In this document: positions 1-6,296 of the stretch, one piece after another
How positions within the stretch are numbered: the first letter of the stretch is position 1
Layout of the letters: every line of letters starts with the position of its first letter
Made by a program: the position numbers and the translations under genes
Origin: Actinomycetota bacterium
Lineage (GTDB): Bacteria; Actinomycetota; Geothermincolia; Fen-727; Anoxymicrobiaceae
Reading direction: 5' to 3'
Length of the DNA: 6,296 nucleotides
Assembly: GCA_003154635.1 (NCBI GenBank)
Contig: PMDX01000005.1
Coordinates: forward strand, 1 to 6,296
The notes under the pieces: model-generated
What the model saw: the letters and a program-made list of their open reading frames with translations, nothing else
Told to the model about the DNA's origin: nothing
The model's database searches: none

Positions 1-1
1 T

Positions 2-2572
2 CCTGACATCTCCTGTCGAAGCCCGGGTGTCTTTGATGTCGTCTGGACAGATTCCTACAACGGTGACAACAAGGTATTTCGCAGGATATGGAACGGCTCC
101 TCCTGGGGAAGCGCTTCCATCCTCTATGACGCTGGCTCGCAGCAGCCAGCCGCTCGCGCCGTTCCCTATTCCCCAGATAACTCTGCTATTTGCCTGGATA
201 GCACTGGGACTTGTCTTGAGTGGGCTATGTTTGGGTCTAATGTTGATGTTATCAAAGGATCTGCGCCGGCAGGCTGGGCAACGGACAGGGCTTCCGGAGG
301 CGAGACCTTCGTCGCATGCAGATGCTCTGACGGAAACATCAGAGTGAAGCGGACCGACTCCATCCCACCATCCGCGACCGGATTGACAGTGGGGGGAAAC
401 CAGTCTGGCGGCGTCACCTACGCAAAGGCAAACTGCTCCATCACGTTCAACACCGTGGGCGACGACTGGAACCTGACCGGAACGGATGCCAGCGGAGACG
501 CATTTACCAACGGGGTCTCCTCGATCCAGATGAAGTGCTCGAGCGCTCCGAGCGGCCCGTGGGGGAACCTGCCGACGGACAAGGGCTCGACTCTCGACAA
601 CGCCCCGTGGACAGCCAGGGTCGATACGTCGAGCATGGGAGACGGGACATGGTACATGAAGGGCGTGCTCACCGATACCGCAGGTAACACTCGCGACGTC
701 GCTTCCGGCCCCGTGGTGATAGATTCCACGCCCCCCACGGCGAGCGCGTCCACTGACCCGGCCCATGACCCGGCGACCTGGAGGACGTCACCGACCACGA
801 TCACCATCACCGGGAGTGACGCCAATCTCGACCATGTGGAGTATGTCGTGCTGCCCGATGGGCAGGCAACGGGCACGTCTTCGACATACACCGGGCCGCT
901 CTCTGCACCGGAAGGGAAAAACAGCATCCACTACCGCGCATACGACAAAGCCGGTAACGCGAGTTCAGAGTATGTATTGGGAGCATGGGTGGATACCAGC
1001 CCGCCCACCTGCACGATCACTGACCCCAAGGGAACCGAGGTCTTCCCGGCCGTGGATAGCACGTACCACATGCTCGGTGGATTGGTGACCGATTCGGCGG
1101 TGGTGGCATCGGGCAGTATCTGGATCGACGGCAAGAAAGTCTATGAGACCACGGACGCCGGAACTTTTAATATGGGCTACAACTGGAACACTGAGGGCGT
1201 GCCCCTGGGCAACCATACAATACAGGTCAAGGGCACCGACGAAGCCGGCCATGCCGCTGCGTCCGTTCTCAAGACGTTCAAGCTCATTGAAAACCCGGCA
1301 GTCGATTGGTATTTCGCCGAAGGCACTACCAGGGAAGGCTTCGACGAGTTTATCTCGGTGCTCGACGCTAATAACAGGGACGCTCATTTGCATTTCGATT
1401 TCATGCTGGAAACAGGTCAGGTGCTGACGAAAGACCTGGCTCTGAAGGCCAGGAGCCGGACGACTCTCAACGTCAAAGACATCGTCCCGCCAGGACACGA
1501 TGTCTCGGTCCACCTGCACTCCGATGGTTCGCCGGTGATCGCTGAACGGCCGATGTACTTCGACTACCAGGGCAAGTGGACCGGGGGGCACGATGGGACA
1601 GGGTCCAACTCGTTACAGAAGCGCTATTACTTCGCGGAGGGCACAACGAGAACAGCTGGTAACGGGGGTCCGTTCGAAGAGTGGATCACGATCCAAAACC
1701 CCGGAGACCGGGCGGCGAATGTCAGGGTCACCTATATGCTTGCAACCGGCCGGAATATCACAAAGACCTATTCCGTGACAGCACATACAAGAGTCACGTG
1801 CAACGTCAATTCAGACGTGGGGCCCGAGCAGGACGTCTCCGCCCTTGTCGAGTCAGACAGACCAGTGGCGGCCGAGAGGCCGATGTACTTTGATTACCAC
1901 CGTGCCTGGGACGGCGGGCACATCGTTGCCGGAGCCCCGGATCCCGGCAAGACATGGTACTTTCCCGAAGGCTGCACGCGCAAAGGGTTTGCTGAGTGGA
2001 TAACGGTCATGAATCCAGGTGCCAGGAAGGCGTCCGTGACATTGCACTTCTATCCCGAAGATTCATCCGGGAAGGATGTGAAAGTCGATGTCGAGGCTGG
2101 GTCGCGGGCTACGTGTGACGTGGCAGCCATGGCAGGTGCGGACCATGATGTTGCGACAAGAGTAACTTCCGATGTGCCGGTCGTGGCCGAGAGGCCGATG
2201 TACTTTGATTACAAGGGCTGGACCGGGGGCAGCGACACTCTCGGAGCGAGCGTTCTCGGTCGCTGCTTCTACTTCGCGGAGGGTACCACGAGGCCTGGAT
2301 TCGACGAGTGGGCGACAGTGTTTTCGCCCTCGGACGGGGCGATGGCCTCTGTTGTTCTGCTGTATCCCGATGGAACGAAAGATGGCCCCATCTCGTACCT
2401 CGTTGGTCCGACACACCGCACGACTATTGATATCAACAAGGCCGCGGGAGGGTTCAGGGACGTCTCTCTCGAGGTCGTCGGGGACAACGATATCGTTGTA
2501 GAGCGGCCGATGTATTTTGATTACAACGGTTGGACCGGGGGGCATACATCCTGCGGTCTAAAAGCCAACTGA
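2..2572 (+). CDS. Gene A: modular secreted surface protein (propeller, Ig-like domains, four C-terminal YFAEG/ERPMYF repeats), 5'-truncated
   Basis: The frame is open from the first complete codon at position 2 to the TGA at 2570-2572, giving 856 visible residues. The true start lies upstream, so the first ATG in this frame (227) should not be taken as the start. Nucleotides 2-349 encode the last blades of a BNR/sialidase-like beta-propeller (VFDVVWTD, then WNGSSWGSASILYD, then DGNIRVKRTD). About 350-735 is an Ig-like domain ending in LTDTAGN and a VVIDSTPPT linker. About 736-1000 resembles OmpL47-type Ig domains (ITITGSDANLDHVEYVV, HYRAYDKAGN). About 1000-1300 is a third Ig-like domain (KGTDEAGH). 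From 1307 to the stop there are four repeats with YFAEGTTR and ERPMYFDY. By alignment with gene B roughly 285 residues are missing, presumably including a signal peptide. Role inferred: extracellular binding or adhesion. No enzyme active site or sortase/transmembrane anchor is seen; the protein ends just after the last repeat. Likely co-transcribed with gene B. Confidence 0.88.
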   Translation, partial: PDISCRSPGVFDVVWTDSYNGDNKVFRRIWNGSSWGSASILYDAGSQQPAARAVPYSPDNSAICLDSTGTCLEWAMFGSNVDVIKGSAPAGWATDRASGGETFVACRCSDGNIRVKRTDSIPPSATGLTVGGNQSGGVTYAKANCSITFNTVGDDWNLTGTDASGDAFTNGVSSIQMKCSSAPSGPWGNLPTDKGSTLDNAPWTARVDTSSMGDGTWYMKGVLTDTAGNTRDVASGPVVIDSTPPTASASTDPAHDPATWRTSPTTITITGSDANLDHVEYVVLPDGQATGTSSTYTGPLSAPEGKNSIHYRAYDKAGNASSEYVLGAWVDTSPPTCTITDPKGTEVFPAVDSTYHMLGGLVTDSAVVASGSIWIDGKKVYETTDAGTFNMGYNWNTEGVPLGNHTIQVKGTDEAGHAAASVLKTFKLIENPAVDWYFAEGTTREGFDEFISVLDANNRDAHLHFDFMLETGQVLTKDLALKARSRTTLNVKDIVPPGHDVSVHLHSDGSPVIAERPMYFDYQGKWTGGHDGTGSNSLQKRYYFAEGTTRTAGNGGPFEEWITIQNPGDRAANVRVTYMLATGRNITKTYSVTAHTRVTCNVNSDVGPEQDVSALVESDRPVAAERPMYFDYHRAWDGGHIVAGAPDPGKTWYFPEGCTRKGFAEWITVMNPGARKASVTLHFYPEDSSGKDVKVDVEAGSRATCDVAAMAGADHDVATRVTSDVPVVAERPMYFDYKGWTGGSDTLGASVLGRCFYFAEGTTRPGFDEWATVFSPSDGAMASVVLLYPDGTKDGPISYLVGPTHRTTIDINKAAGGFRDVSLEVVGDNDIVVERPMYFDYNGWTGGHTSCGLKAN
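1870..1897 (+). repeat. 28-bp direct repeat, copy 1 (within repeat unit 2 of gene A)
   Basis: Starts GGCCGAGAGGCCGATG and encodes the AERPMYFDY segment. It is identical base for base to 2185-2212, 315 bases downstream. The identity includes the Phe and Asp third positions (TTT, GAT), where unit 1 of the same gene uses TTC and GAC. Confidence 0.85.
2185..2212 (+). repeat. 28-bp direct repeat, copy 2 (within repeat unit 3 of gene A)
   Basis: Identical to 1870-1897. Recombination between the two copies would delete exactly 315 bases (105 codons), in frame, changing the repeat number of the protein. This is an inference from the spacing. Confidence 0.85.
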
Positions 2573-2585
2573 TGCGTGGGGGATT

Positions 2586-2592
2586 GGAGGAG
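2586..2592 (+). promoter_or_regulatory. Shine-Dalgarno site of gene B
   Basis: GGAGGAG is an almost ideal match to the 16S rRNA tail. Its GGAGG core ends 8 bases before ATG 2599. It decides between three candidate starts. The ATG at 2572, which overlaps the stop of gene A as TGATG, is preceded by AAAAGCCAACTG and has no such site. The site sits within the 26-base gap between the two genes, so ribosomes finishing gene A could help initiate gene B. Confidence 0.85.
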
Positions 2593-2598
2593 TGGGAT

Positions 2599-2691
2599 AT
2601 GAGGAGTTGCATCAGGTTTCTAGCGCTGTTTACGATTATCATTGCCATCTCGTTTTGTCTGACGGGTCTATTCGCTGGCAGTGTGCTATCG
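2599..2691 (+). other. Sec-type signal peptide of gene B
   Basis: Residues 1-6 (MRSCIR) carry two arginines. Residues 7-26 are an uninterrupted hydrophobic core (FLALFTIIIAISFCLTGLFA). The stretch GSVLS then gives V at -3 and S at -1, so cleavage after S31 before YPSGW is plausible. Cys20 lies inside the core, preceded by Phe at -1, so it is not a lipobox. Cleavage position is my reading, not a computed prediction. Confidence 0.8.
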
Positions 2692-5600
2692 TACCCTTCG
2701 GGCTGGTCAAGCGATCACCTCGACTTCGAAACGTCGATTTCCTCTTTTGACGTCGCGGCGCGCGGGAATACCGTCTATTTGACGTATACGAAGGACAACA
2801 AGCATGTGTACTTCCGGCGGTCCAACAACGGCGGACTGACCTGGATGTCGAAGGTTGCCGTCAATGATGGAGCCAACGACTCGTATACTCCCAAGATCGC
2901 GGTGGTCAATTCTGCGGTCTTCGTTACCTGGACAGGAAAATCACCATCCTTCTCTACCTATAGCGGCATGTTTTCGGCAGTATCAAACAACAATGGTGCG
3001 AGCTTCAATTTCGAGGGCGCGACCCCGACTACCATGCCTAACGGGATTGGTACGAACGTGCGGAACATCTCAATGGACGTCGGTGGAAACTCCCAGCCGA
3101 TAGTAGTCTGGGAAAACTACCCTGGGAGCGGTAGCCACAGTTGCTTCTTTACAAATGTATCCACGATGGCCACGGCAGGCTATTCAATTATCCAGGTGGC
3201 GACTCCTATCGGTGAAGGATGGGATGCAGTTGATTGTCTCACTCCGGTGGTCGGATGCAATGATGGCGCTGACTACTGTATGGCCTATATCGCTCGAACA
3301 CTCAAGGCGGGGTCCGGCACCAAAGATTCGGTTCGAATCACGCGATTTAATGAGCACACCGGTTTTGGCCGTTGGGGGAGCAGCAACCCGGCTCCGGCGG
3401 TCGAAAGCACGGACTATGGAACGACCGGAAACCTGAAGAACCTGGATTATCAGTGTGTCTCAGGTTCTGACATGAGGTTGGTATACGACTACAAGGTGAG
3501 TGGTGCCACATATAGGGCCAAATGCGTAAGCACAAACACAAACAGCTTCAGTGCGCCGATTGTCTATGCTGATAACGTAACGTCGGATGCATCGATCCCG
3601 GCGGCTTGCCGTGGCGGGGAGATCCGATTGCTCAGGGGGGTCAGCGGTGGCAACAATCCCTGTTGGATAAGTGATACCCGAAACAACCGCGTCGTGAAGA
3701 ATTCGGCTGCAATCACCGATTTTCGGGCCGAGAGCGATGGCGCCGGCGGGCCATCTTTCATCGTGTGGTTGGATGGCGACAAGACACTCTCAATAAAGAG
3801 AACCGATACGGTGGCTCCGACCTGCGACCCTATCTGCGTGAACGGCCAGCGTCCCTCCACGGTTCCCACCTATTTCAAGTCGTCTTTCCCGCTGTCGCTC
3901 TCGAACGTGAAGGATGCGAATTGGAATGTAACAGGCTCCGATTCACAGAGCTTGTTCAATAACGGAGTAACGTCTGTCGCGTTCAGGTACTCCAAGGGGG
4001 GTACCAAAGGTCCGTGGATGACATTAAAGACCATAAATGCCACGGGTTCTTCCGGACTGAGCTGGAAGTCAGGCGTTACCGTTCCCGGATTTGGTGACGG
4101 AGTCTACTACTTCAAAGGAACGGTGACCGATACCGCCGGGAACTCAGCCGATTCCGCAGTCTCGGGGAAGATCGTGGTTGATACAATTGCGCCCAAAACA
4201 ACTATTGGCTCAGGTGAACTCAATGGCGACAACGGGTGGTACAAAACAAACACTTCCATTGTTCTCTCGCCGACCGATGCCGGAGGGCTCGACTGCACCA
4301 AATACCGCATCAAGGACGACGTCAAAGGCACGATCGGCGAGTGGATAACTTACGGCGGTTCGTTTGTATTGACGGAGGGACGATGGACCATCGATTACTA
4401 CTCTGCCGACAAAGCAGGCAACATCGAGAATATCAGAAACTCATATGTAAAGATCGATACCACGGCTCCAGACGCTTCCGTGTTGAGGCCGGAAAAGGAT
4501 GCGGTACAGACGGGGTTTGAGTCGACCCAGACCGAGACTGTCTCCGGCACAGGCAGTGACAGTGGCAGTGGCCTTGCTTCGGAAAATATACTTCTGAACG
4601 GCAAGGTTATGCTCAAGAACTCGAAAACGAGCTCCTTCAACACCCCGGTAAGTGCCAGTTGGAATGTCGCTCACGCAAGAGCTGGCGTCTATTGCATTCA
4701 AGTCACGGTAAGGGACAGGGCTGGCAACGTTGGGACCGCCGAGAAGCGTGTCGCGCTCGATGAATTCTGTAAAGATTCTTACCTCGCGGAAGGCAACACC
4801 CTGCCGGATTTCAAGGAGTTTCTATGCCTCCAGAACCCAGGCGAACAAGCAGCCAGAGTACACTTTGATTTCATGCTCGAGGACGGCAGCATCGTTCCAG
4901 CCGACGTTGCTCTCGCCGCCCACTCGCGTACCACCTATGACGTCAAGCAGTTTGTTCCTGAGGGGCATTCAGGTGTATCCACCAAGGTGCACTGTGACAA
5001 TCAGGCAGTGGTCGTTGAACGACCAATGTATTTTCACTATAAGTCAACTGATCCCGGGCGCAACTGGAAGGGGGGCCATATCGCTCCTGGCATCCACACG
5101 CTTCAAAAGACTTATTACTTCGCGGAGGGGGCAACATTCGACGATGACACCTCGGGACATTTCGATGAGTGGCTGACGGTACAAAACCCGAATACACAAC
5201 TCGCCAATGTTGCAATTACGTATATGCTCAGTGACGGTTCAAACATAAGTAGGGCTTACCAGGTGGCTCCCCATAGCAGGACGACTGTCAGTGTCAACCA
5301 GGACGTTGGTAATGGCAAGGAAGTCTCAACAAGGCTGGCCTCGGATGTGCCGGTCGCTGTCGAAAGGCCACAGTACCAGAACTACCACCGCGGCTTCTCC
5401 GTGGACGGTCACGACGCTGTTGGCGCGACTTCACCCTTGAGGAGCTGGCACTTCGCGGAGGGCTCGACGAGGGACGGATTCGAGGAGTGGATCACCCTTC
5501 AGAATCCTGGTGACATCCCTGCTCACGTAAAGATGACCTATATGCTGAGCCAGACCTCGAACGGTAAAAACGGTGGTGGCGTAGTGGTAGCGAACAAGAC

Positions 5601-6093
5601 TGTGCCACCAAGGAGTCGAAGTACGGTGAAAGTCTCTGACGACATCGGAGATAACAAGGATTCTTCAGCTAATGTCGATTCGGACCAGCCAATTGTCGCC
5701 GAGAGGCCAATGTACTTCGACTATAACGATACCTGGGATGGGGCCAGTGACGCCATGGGCATACCTTCAACGAGCAGGACCTTTTTCATCGCTGAAGGCT
5801 GTACGCAACAAAACTTCGATACCTATTATTGCATCGAAAATGCCAATGCGACCACGGCTACTGTCGACATCAAGTTCATGCTGGGTGATGGTCGCACGCC
5901 TAGTGTCAGGCATACCATTGCTCCCCATTCCCGTCTCACAATCAAGGTGAACGACGAGGTTGGCGTGGGCACCGGCCAGGACGTTTCCGCGAAGTTGACC
6001 AGCAGCGTGCCTATTACGGTTGAAAGGCCCATGTACTTCAACTGCGACACTTGCGTCGGTGGGCATGTCGGCACGGCGTACGGAATCGATTGA
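2599..6093 (+). CDS. Gene B: complete secreted modular surface protein, paralogue of gene A (1164 aa)
   Basis: The start at ATG 2599 is chosen because GGAGGAG lies at 2586-2592 and because the protein then begins with a signal peptide. Earlier in-frame starts (TTG 2530, ATG 2572) lack an SD site and would add a charged extension before it. Layout by residue: signal peptide 1-31; beta-propeller about 36-400, with Asp-box-like SNNGGLTW (75-82) and SNNNGASF (129-136) and seven recurring strand patterns starting near 52, 99, 157, 215, 282, 332 and 372; Ig-like domain about 405-530 (VTDTAGN); OmpL47-like domain about 532-622 (YYSADKAGN); third Ig-like domain about 624-722 (VRDRAGN); four YFAEG/ERPMYF repeats 727-1164. 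Asp boxes are known from sialidases and other propellers; the FRIP-type arginine motif of active sialidases is not seen, so a binding role is more likely than hydrolysis. No LPXTG or C-terminal membrane segment. The ligand and true function are unknown. Confidence 0.93.
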   Translation: MRSCIRFLALFTIIIAISFCLTGLFAGSVLSYPSGWSSDHLDFETSISSFDVAARGNTVYLTYTKDNKHVYFRRSNNGGLTWMSKVAVNDGANDSYTPKIAVVNSAVFVTWTGKSPSFSTYSGMFSAVSNNNGASFNFEGATPTTMPNGIGTNVRNISMDVGGNSQPIVVWENYPGSGSHSCFFTNVSTMATAGYSIIQVATPIGEGWDAVDCLTPVVGCNDGADYCMAYIARTLKAGSGTKDSVRITRFNEHTGFGRWGSSNPAPAVESTDYGTTGNLKNLDYQCVSGSDMRLVYDYKVSGATYRAKCVSTNTNSFSAPIVYADNVTSDASIPAACRGGEIRLLRGVSGGNNPCWISDTRNNRVVKNSAAITDFRAESDGAGGPSFIVWLDGDKTLSIKRTDTVAPTCDPICVNGQRPSTVPTYFKSSFPLSLSNVKDANWNVTGSDSQSLFNNGVTSVAFRYSKGGTKGPWMTLKTINATGSSGLSWKSGVTVPGFGDGVYYFKGTVTDTAGNSADSAVSGKIVVDTIAPKTTIGSGELNGDNGWYKTNTSIVLSPTDAGGLDCTKYRIKDDVKGTIGEWITYGGSFVLTEGRWTIDYYSADKAGNIENIRNSYVKIDTTAPDASVLRPEKDAVQTGFESTQTETVSGTGSDSGSGLASENILLNGKVMLKNSKTSSFNTPVSASWNVAHARAGVYCIQVTVRDRAGNVGTAEKRVALDEFCKDSYLAEGNTLPDFKEFLCLQNPGEQAARVHFDFMLEDGSIVPADVALAAHSRTTYDVKQFVPEGHSGVSTKVHCDNQAVVVERPMYFHYKSTDPGRNWKGGHIAPGIHTLQKTYYFAEGATFDDDTSGHFDEWLTVQNPNTQLANVAITYMLSDGSNISRAYQVAPHSRTTVSVNQDVGNGKEVSTRLASDVPVAVERPQYQNYHRGFSVDGHDAVGATSPLRSWHFAEGSTRDGFEEWITLQNPGDIPAHVKMTYMLSQTSNGKNGGGVVVANKTVPPRSRSTVKVSDDIGDNKDSSANVDSDQPIVAERPMYFDYNDTWDGASDAMGIPSTSRTFFIAEGCTQQNFDTYYCIENANATTATVDIKFMLGDGRTPSVRHTIAPHSRLTIKVNDEVGVGTGQDVSAKLTSSVPITVERPMYFNCDTCVGGHVGTAYGID
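4777..6090 (+). repeat. Four tandem ~100-residue protein repeats at the C-terminus of gene B
   Basis: Units start at 4777 (SYLAEGNTLPDFKEF), 5113 (YYFAEGATFDDDTSG), 5446 (WHFAEGSTRDGFEEW) and 5782 (FFIAEGCTQQNFDTY), corresponding to residues 727, 839, 950 and 1062. All keep EG near the start and ERP near the end. Unit 2 reads ERPQYQNY where the others have ERPMYF. Unit 3 carries a glycine-rich insertion (SNGKNGGG) in the middle hairpin. Unit 4 replaces the DYxxxWTGGH segment by NCDTCVGGH and has two more cysteines (EGC, YYC). These copies are more divergent from each other than those of gene A. Confidence 0.9.
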
Positions 6094-6165
6094 CGAAAGC
6101 CTGCTTGCTGAGAAGATCGATCTGGAGCTTCTGAGGATATCTACGACATGACCGGCCGGGACGCC
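6094..6165. other. Convergent intergenic gap between gene B and the minus-strand gene
   Basis: This 72-base gap separates two stop codons on opposite strands. It holds a perfect 10-base palindrome AGATCGATCT (6114-6123), a weak AGAAG/CTTCT pairing (6111-6115 with 6128-6132) and CCGGCCGG (6152-6159). None is a GC-rich stem followed by a T-run, so I do not call a terminator, although transcription of both genes should end near here. Confidence 0.6.
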
Positions 6166-6296
6166 TCAGGTTGCCTTGCCAAGCTCAGCTTTTCCCCAAG
6201 GGCAGGAATAGATGCATAGTCCGCACGCGACACGACCGTCAGGACTCGCTCCTTCCTTGAAGTACCTCTCGCAGGCCGCCGCATCGTAGCGGGCTT
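6166..6296 (-). CDS. C-terminal end of a 4Fe-4S cluster-binding protein (partial, enters from the right edge)
   Basis: On the - strand the frame reads from 6294 down to a TGA at 6168-6166, giving 42 residues. It includes ACERYFKEGASPDGRVACG, followed at once by LCIYSCPWGKAELGKAT and the stop. The CGLCIYSCPWG segment (C-x2-C-x3-C-P) is the hallmark of ferredoxin-type 4Fe-4S binding. It resembles the second cluster motif of epoxyqueuosine reductase (QueG)-like and related dicluster proteins, where CPW is common. The fourth ligand is presumably upstream, perhaps the Cys 16 residues earlier in ACERYF or one outside the window. The gene converges on gene B and probably has no functional link to it. 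Family assignment beyond iron-sulphur protein is uncertain because only the tail is visible. Confidence 0.72.
   Translation of the reverse strand, partial: ARYDAAACERYFKEGASPDGRVACGLCIYSCPWGKAELGKAT

Larger units (their letters stand above)
1307..2569 (+). repeat. Four tandem ~100-residue protein repeats at the C-terminus of gene A
   Basis: Units start at the aromatic pair before xAEG: 1307 (WYFAEGTTREGFDEF), 1625 (YYFAEGTTRTAGNGG), 1955 (WYFPEGCTRKGFAEW) and 2267 (FYFAEGTTRPGFDEW). They are 106, 110, 104 and 101 codons long. Each has a central basic turn (SRTT, TRVT, SRAT, HRTT), a DVS/DVA strand, an invariant ERPMYFDY strand and a closing GG(H/S) turn. Alternating hydrophobic residues point to a beta-sandwich. 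Units 3 and 4 lack the YML strand pattern of the others and read FYPED and LYPDG there. Function of the repeat is unknown to me; it is known as a recurring extracellular module, mostly from actinobacterial genomes (recollection). Confidence 0.9.

Noticed and set aside
227..229. ATG at 227 as the start of gene A
   Set aside because: The frame is open upstream to the edge, and the upstream residues (VFDVVWTD, SSWGSASILYD) continue the propeller in line with gene B. There is no SD site and no signal peptide after this ATG.
27..347. 106-codon + strand frame with a hydrophobic stretch resembling a membrane segment
   Set aside because: It overlaps the propeller of gene A in another frame. The gene A frame is open from the window edge and matches gene B in protein sequence, so this frame is a shadow.
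965..1591. Long open frame of 208 codons on the - strand under gene A
   Set aside because: It lies fully opposite the Ig and repeat modules of gene A. Its recurring EVHRPF/KVHRPL motif, also seen in other minus-strand frames here (2063..2545, 5767..6066), is simply the antisense of the ERPMYFDY codons.
2656..2658. Cys20 of gene B as a lipoprotein attachment site
   Set aside because: The residues before it (I-S-F) do not fit a lipobox, which needs a small residue at -1. A VxS cleavage site after residue 31 fits better.
2599..3800. Active sialidase/neuraminidase
   Set aside because: Asp-box-like turns occur in many non-enzymatic propellers, and I cannot find the arginine motif or other catalytic residues expected for a sialidase.
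6111..6169. Terminator hairpins (AGAAG/CTTCT and CTGAGG/CCTCAG)
   Set aside because: The stems are only 5-6 bp, with a mismatch or a loop of about 27 bases, and no T-run follows on either strand.
1..6296. Phage, CRISPR, toxin-antitoxin or transposon content
   Set aside because: No integrase or transposase motifs, no short spaced repeats, no terminal inverted repeats and no small gene pairs were found. All repeats seen are protein-module repeats in frame.

Overview
The window is dominated by two large genes in a row on the + strand. Both encode modular secreted proteins and they are paralogues. Gene A (2..2572) is cut at its 5' end by the window edge. Gene B (2599..6093) is complete and begins 26 bases after the stop of gene A, behind a strong Shine-Dalgarno site. 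A third gene, only its last 42 codons, enters from the right edge on the - strand (6166..6296) and ends in a cysteine motif typical of 4Fe-4S proteins.

Genes A and B share one order of modules: a beta-propeller with sialidase/BNR character, an Ig-like domain ending in a D-T-A-G-N strand, an OmpL47-like Ig domain, a third Ig-like domain, then four copies of a roughly 100-residue repeat. The repeat opens with (W/Y)YFAEGTTR and closes with ERPMYFDY...WTGGH. Gene B has a clear signal peptide. The two proteins are therefore most likely exported or cell-surface proteins that bind a ligand or a neighbouring cell. I see no catalytic motif and no C-terminal sorting signal in either.

From memory, repeats of the YFAEGTTR/ERPMYF type are common in extracellular proteins of uncultured or anaerobic Actinobacteria (Geothermincolia/OPB41-like lineages). 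The moderately high GC, strong SD site and lack of mobile elements fit such a chromosome, but the taxonomic call is inference. No RNA genes, CRISPR array, insertion sequence or convincing terminator was found. The short stretch between gene B and the minus-strand gene (6094..6165) is a convergent intergenic gap without a clear hairpin plus T-run.

The most notable points are the tandem duplication with position-by-position correspondence of modules, the repeat family of unknown function, a CxxC replacement in the last repeat of gene B, and the truncated iron-sulphur gene at the right edge.
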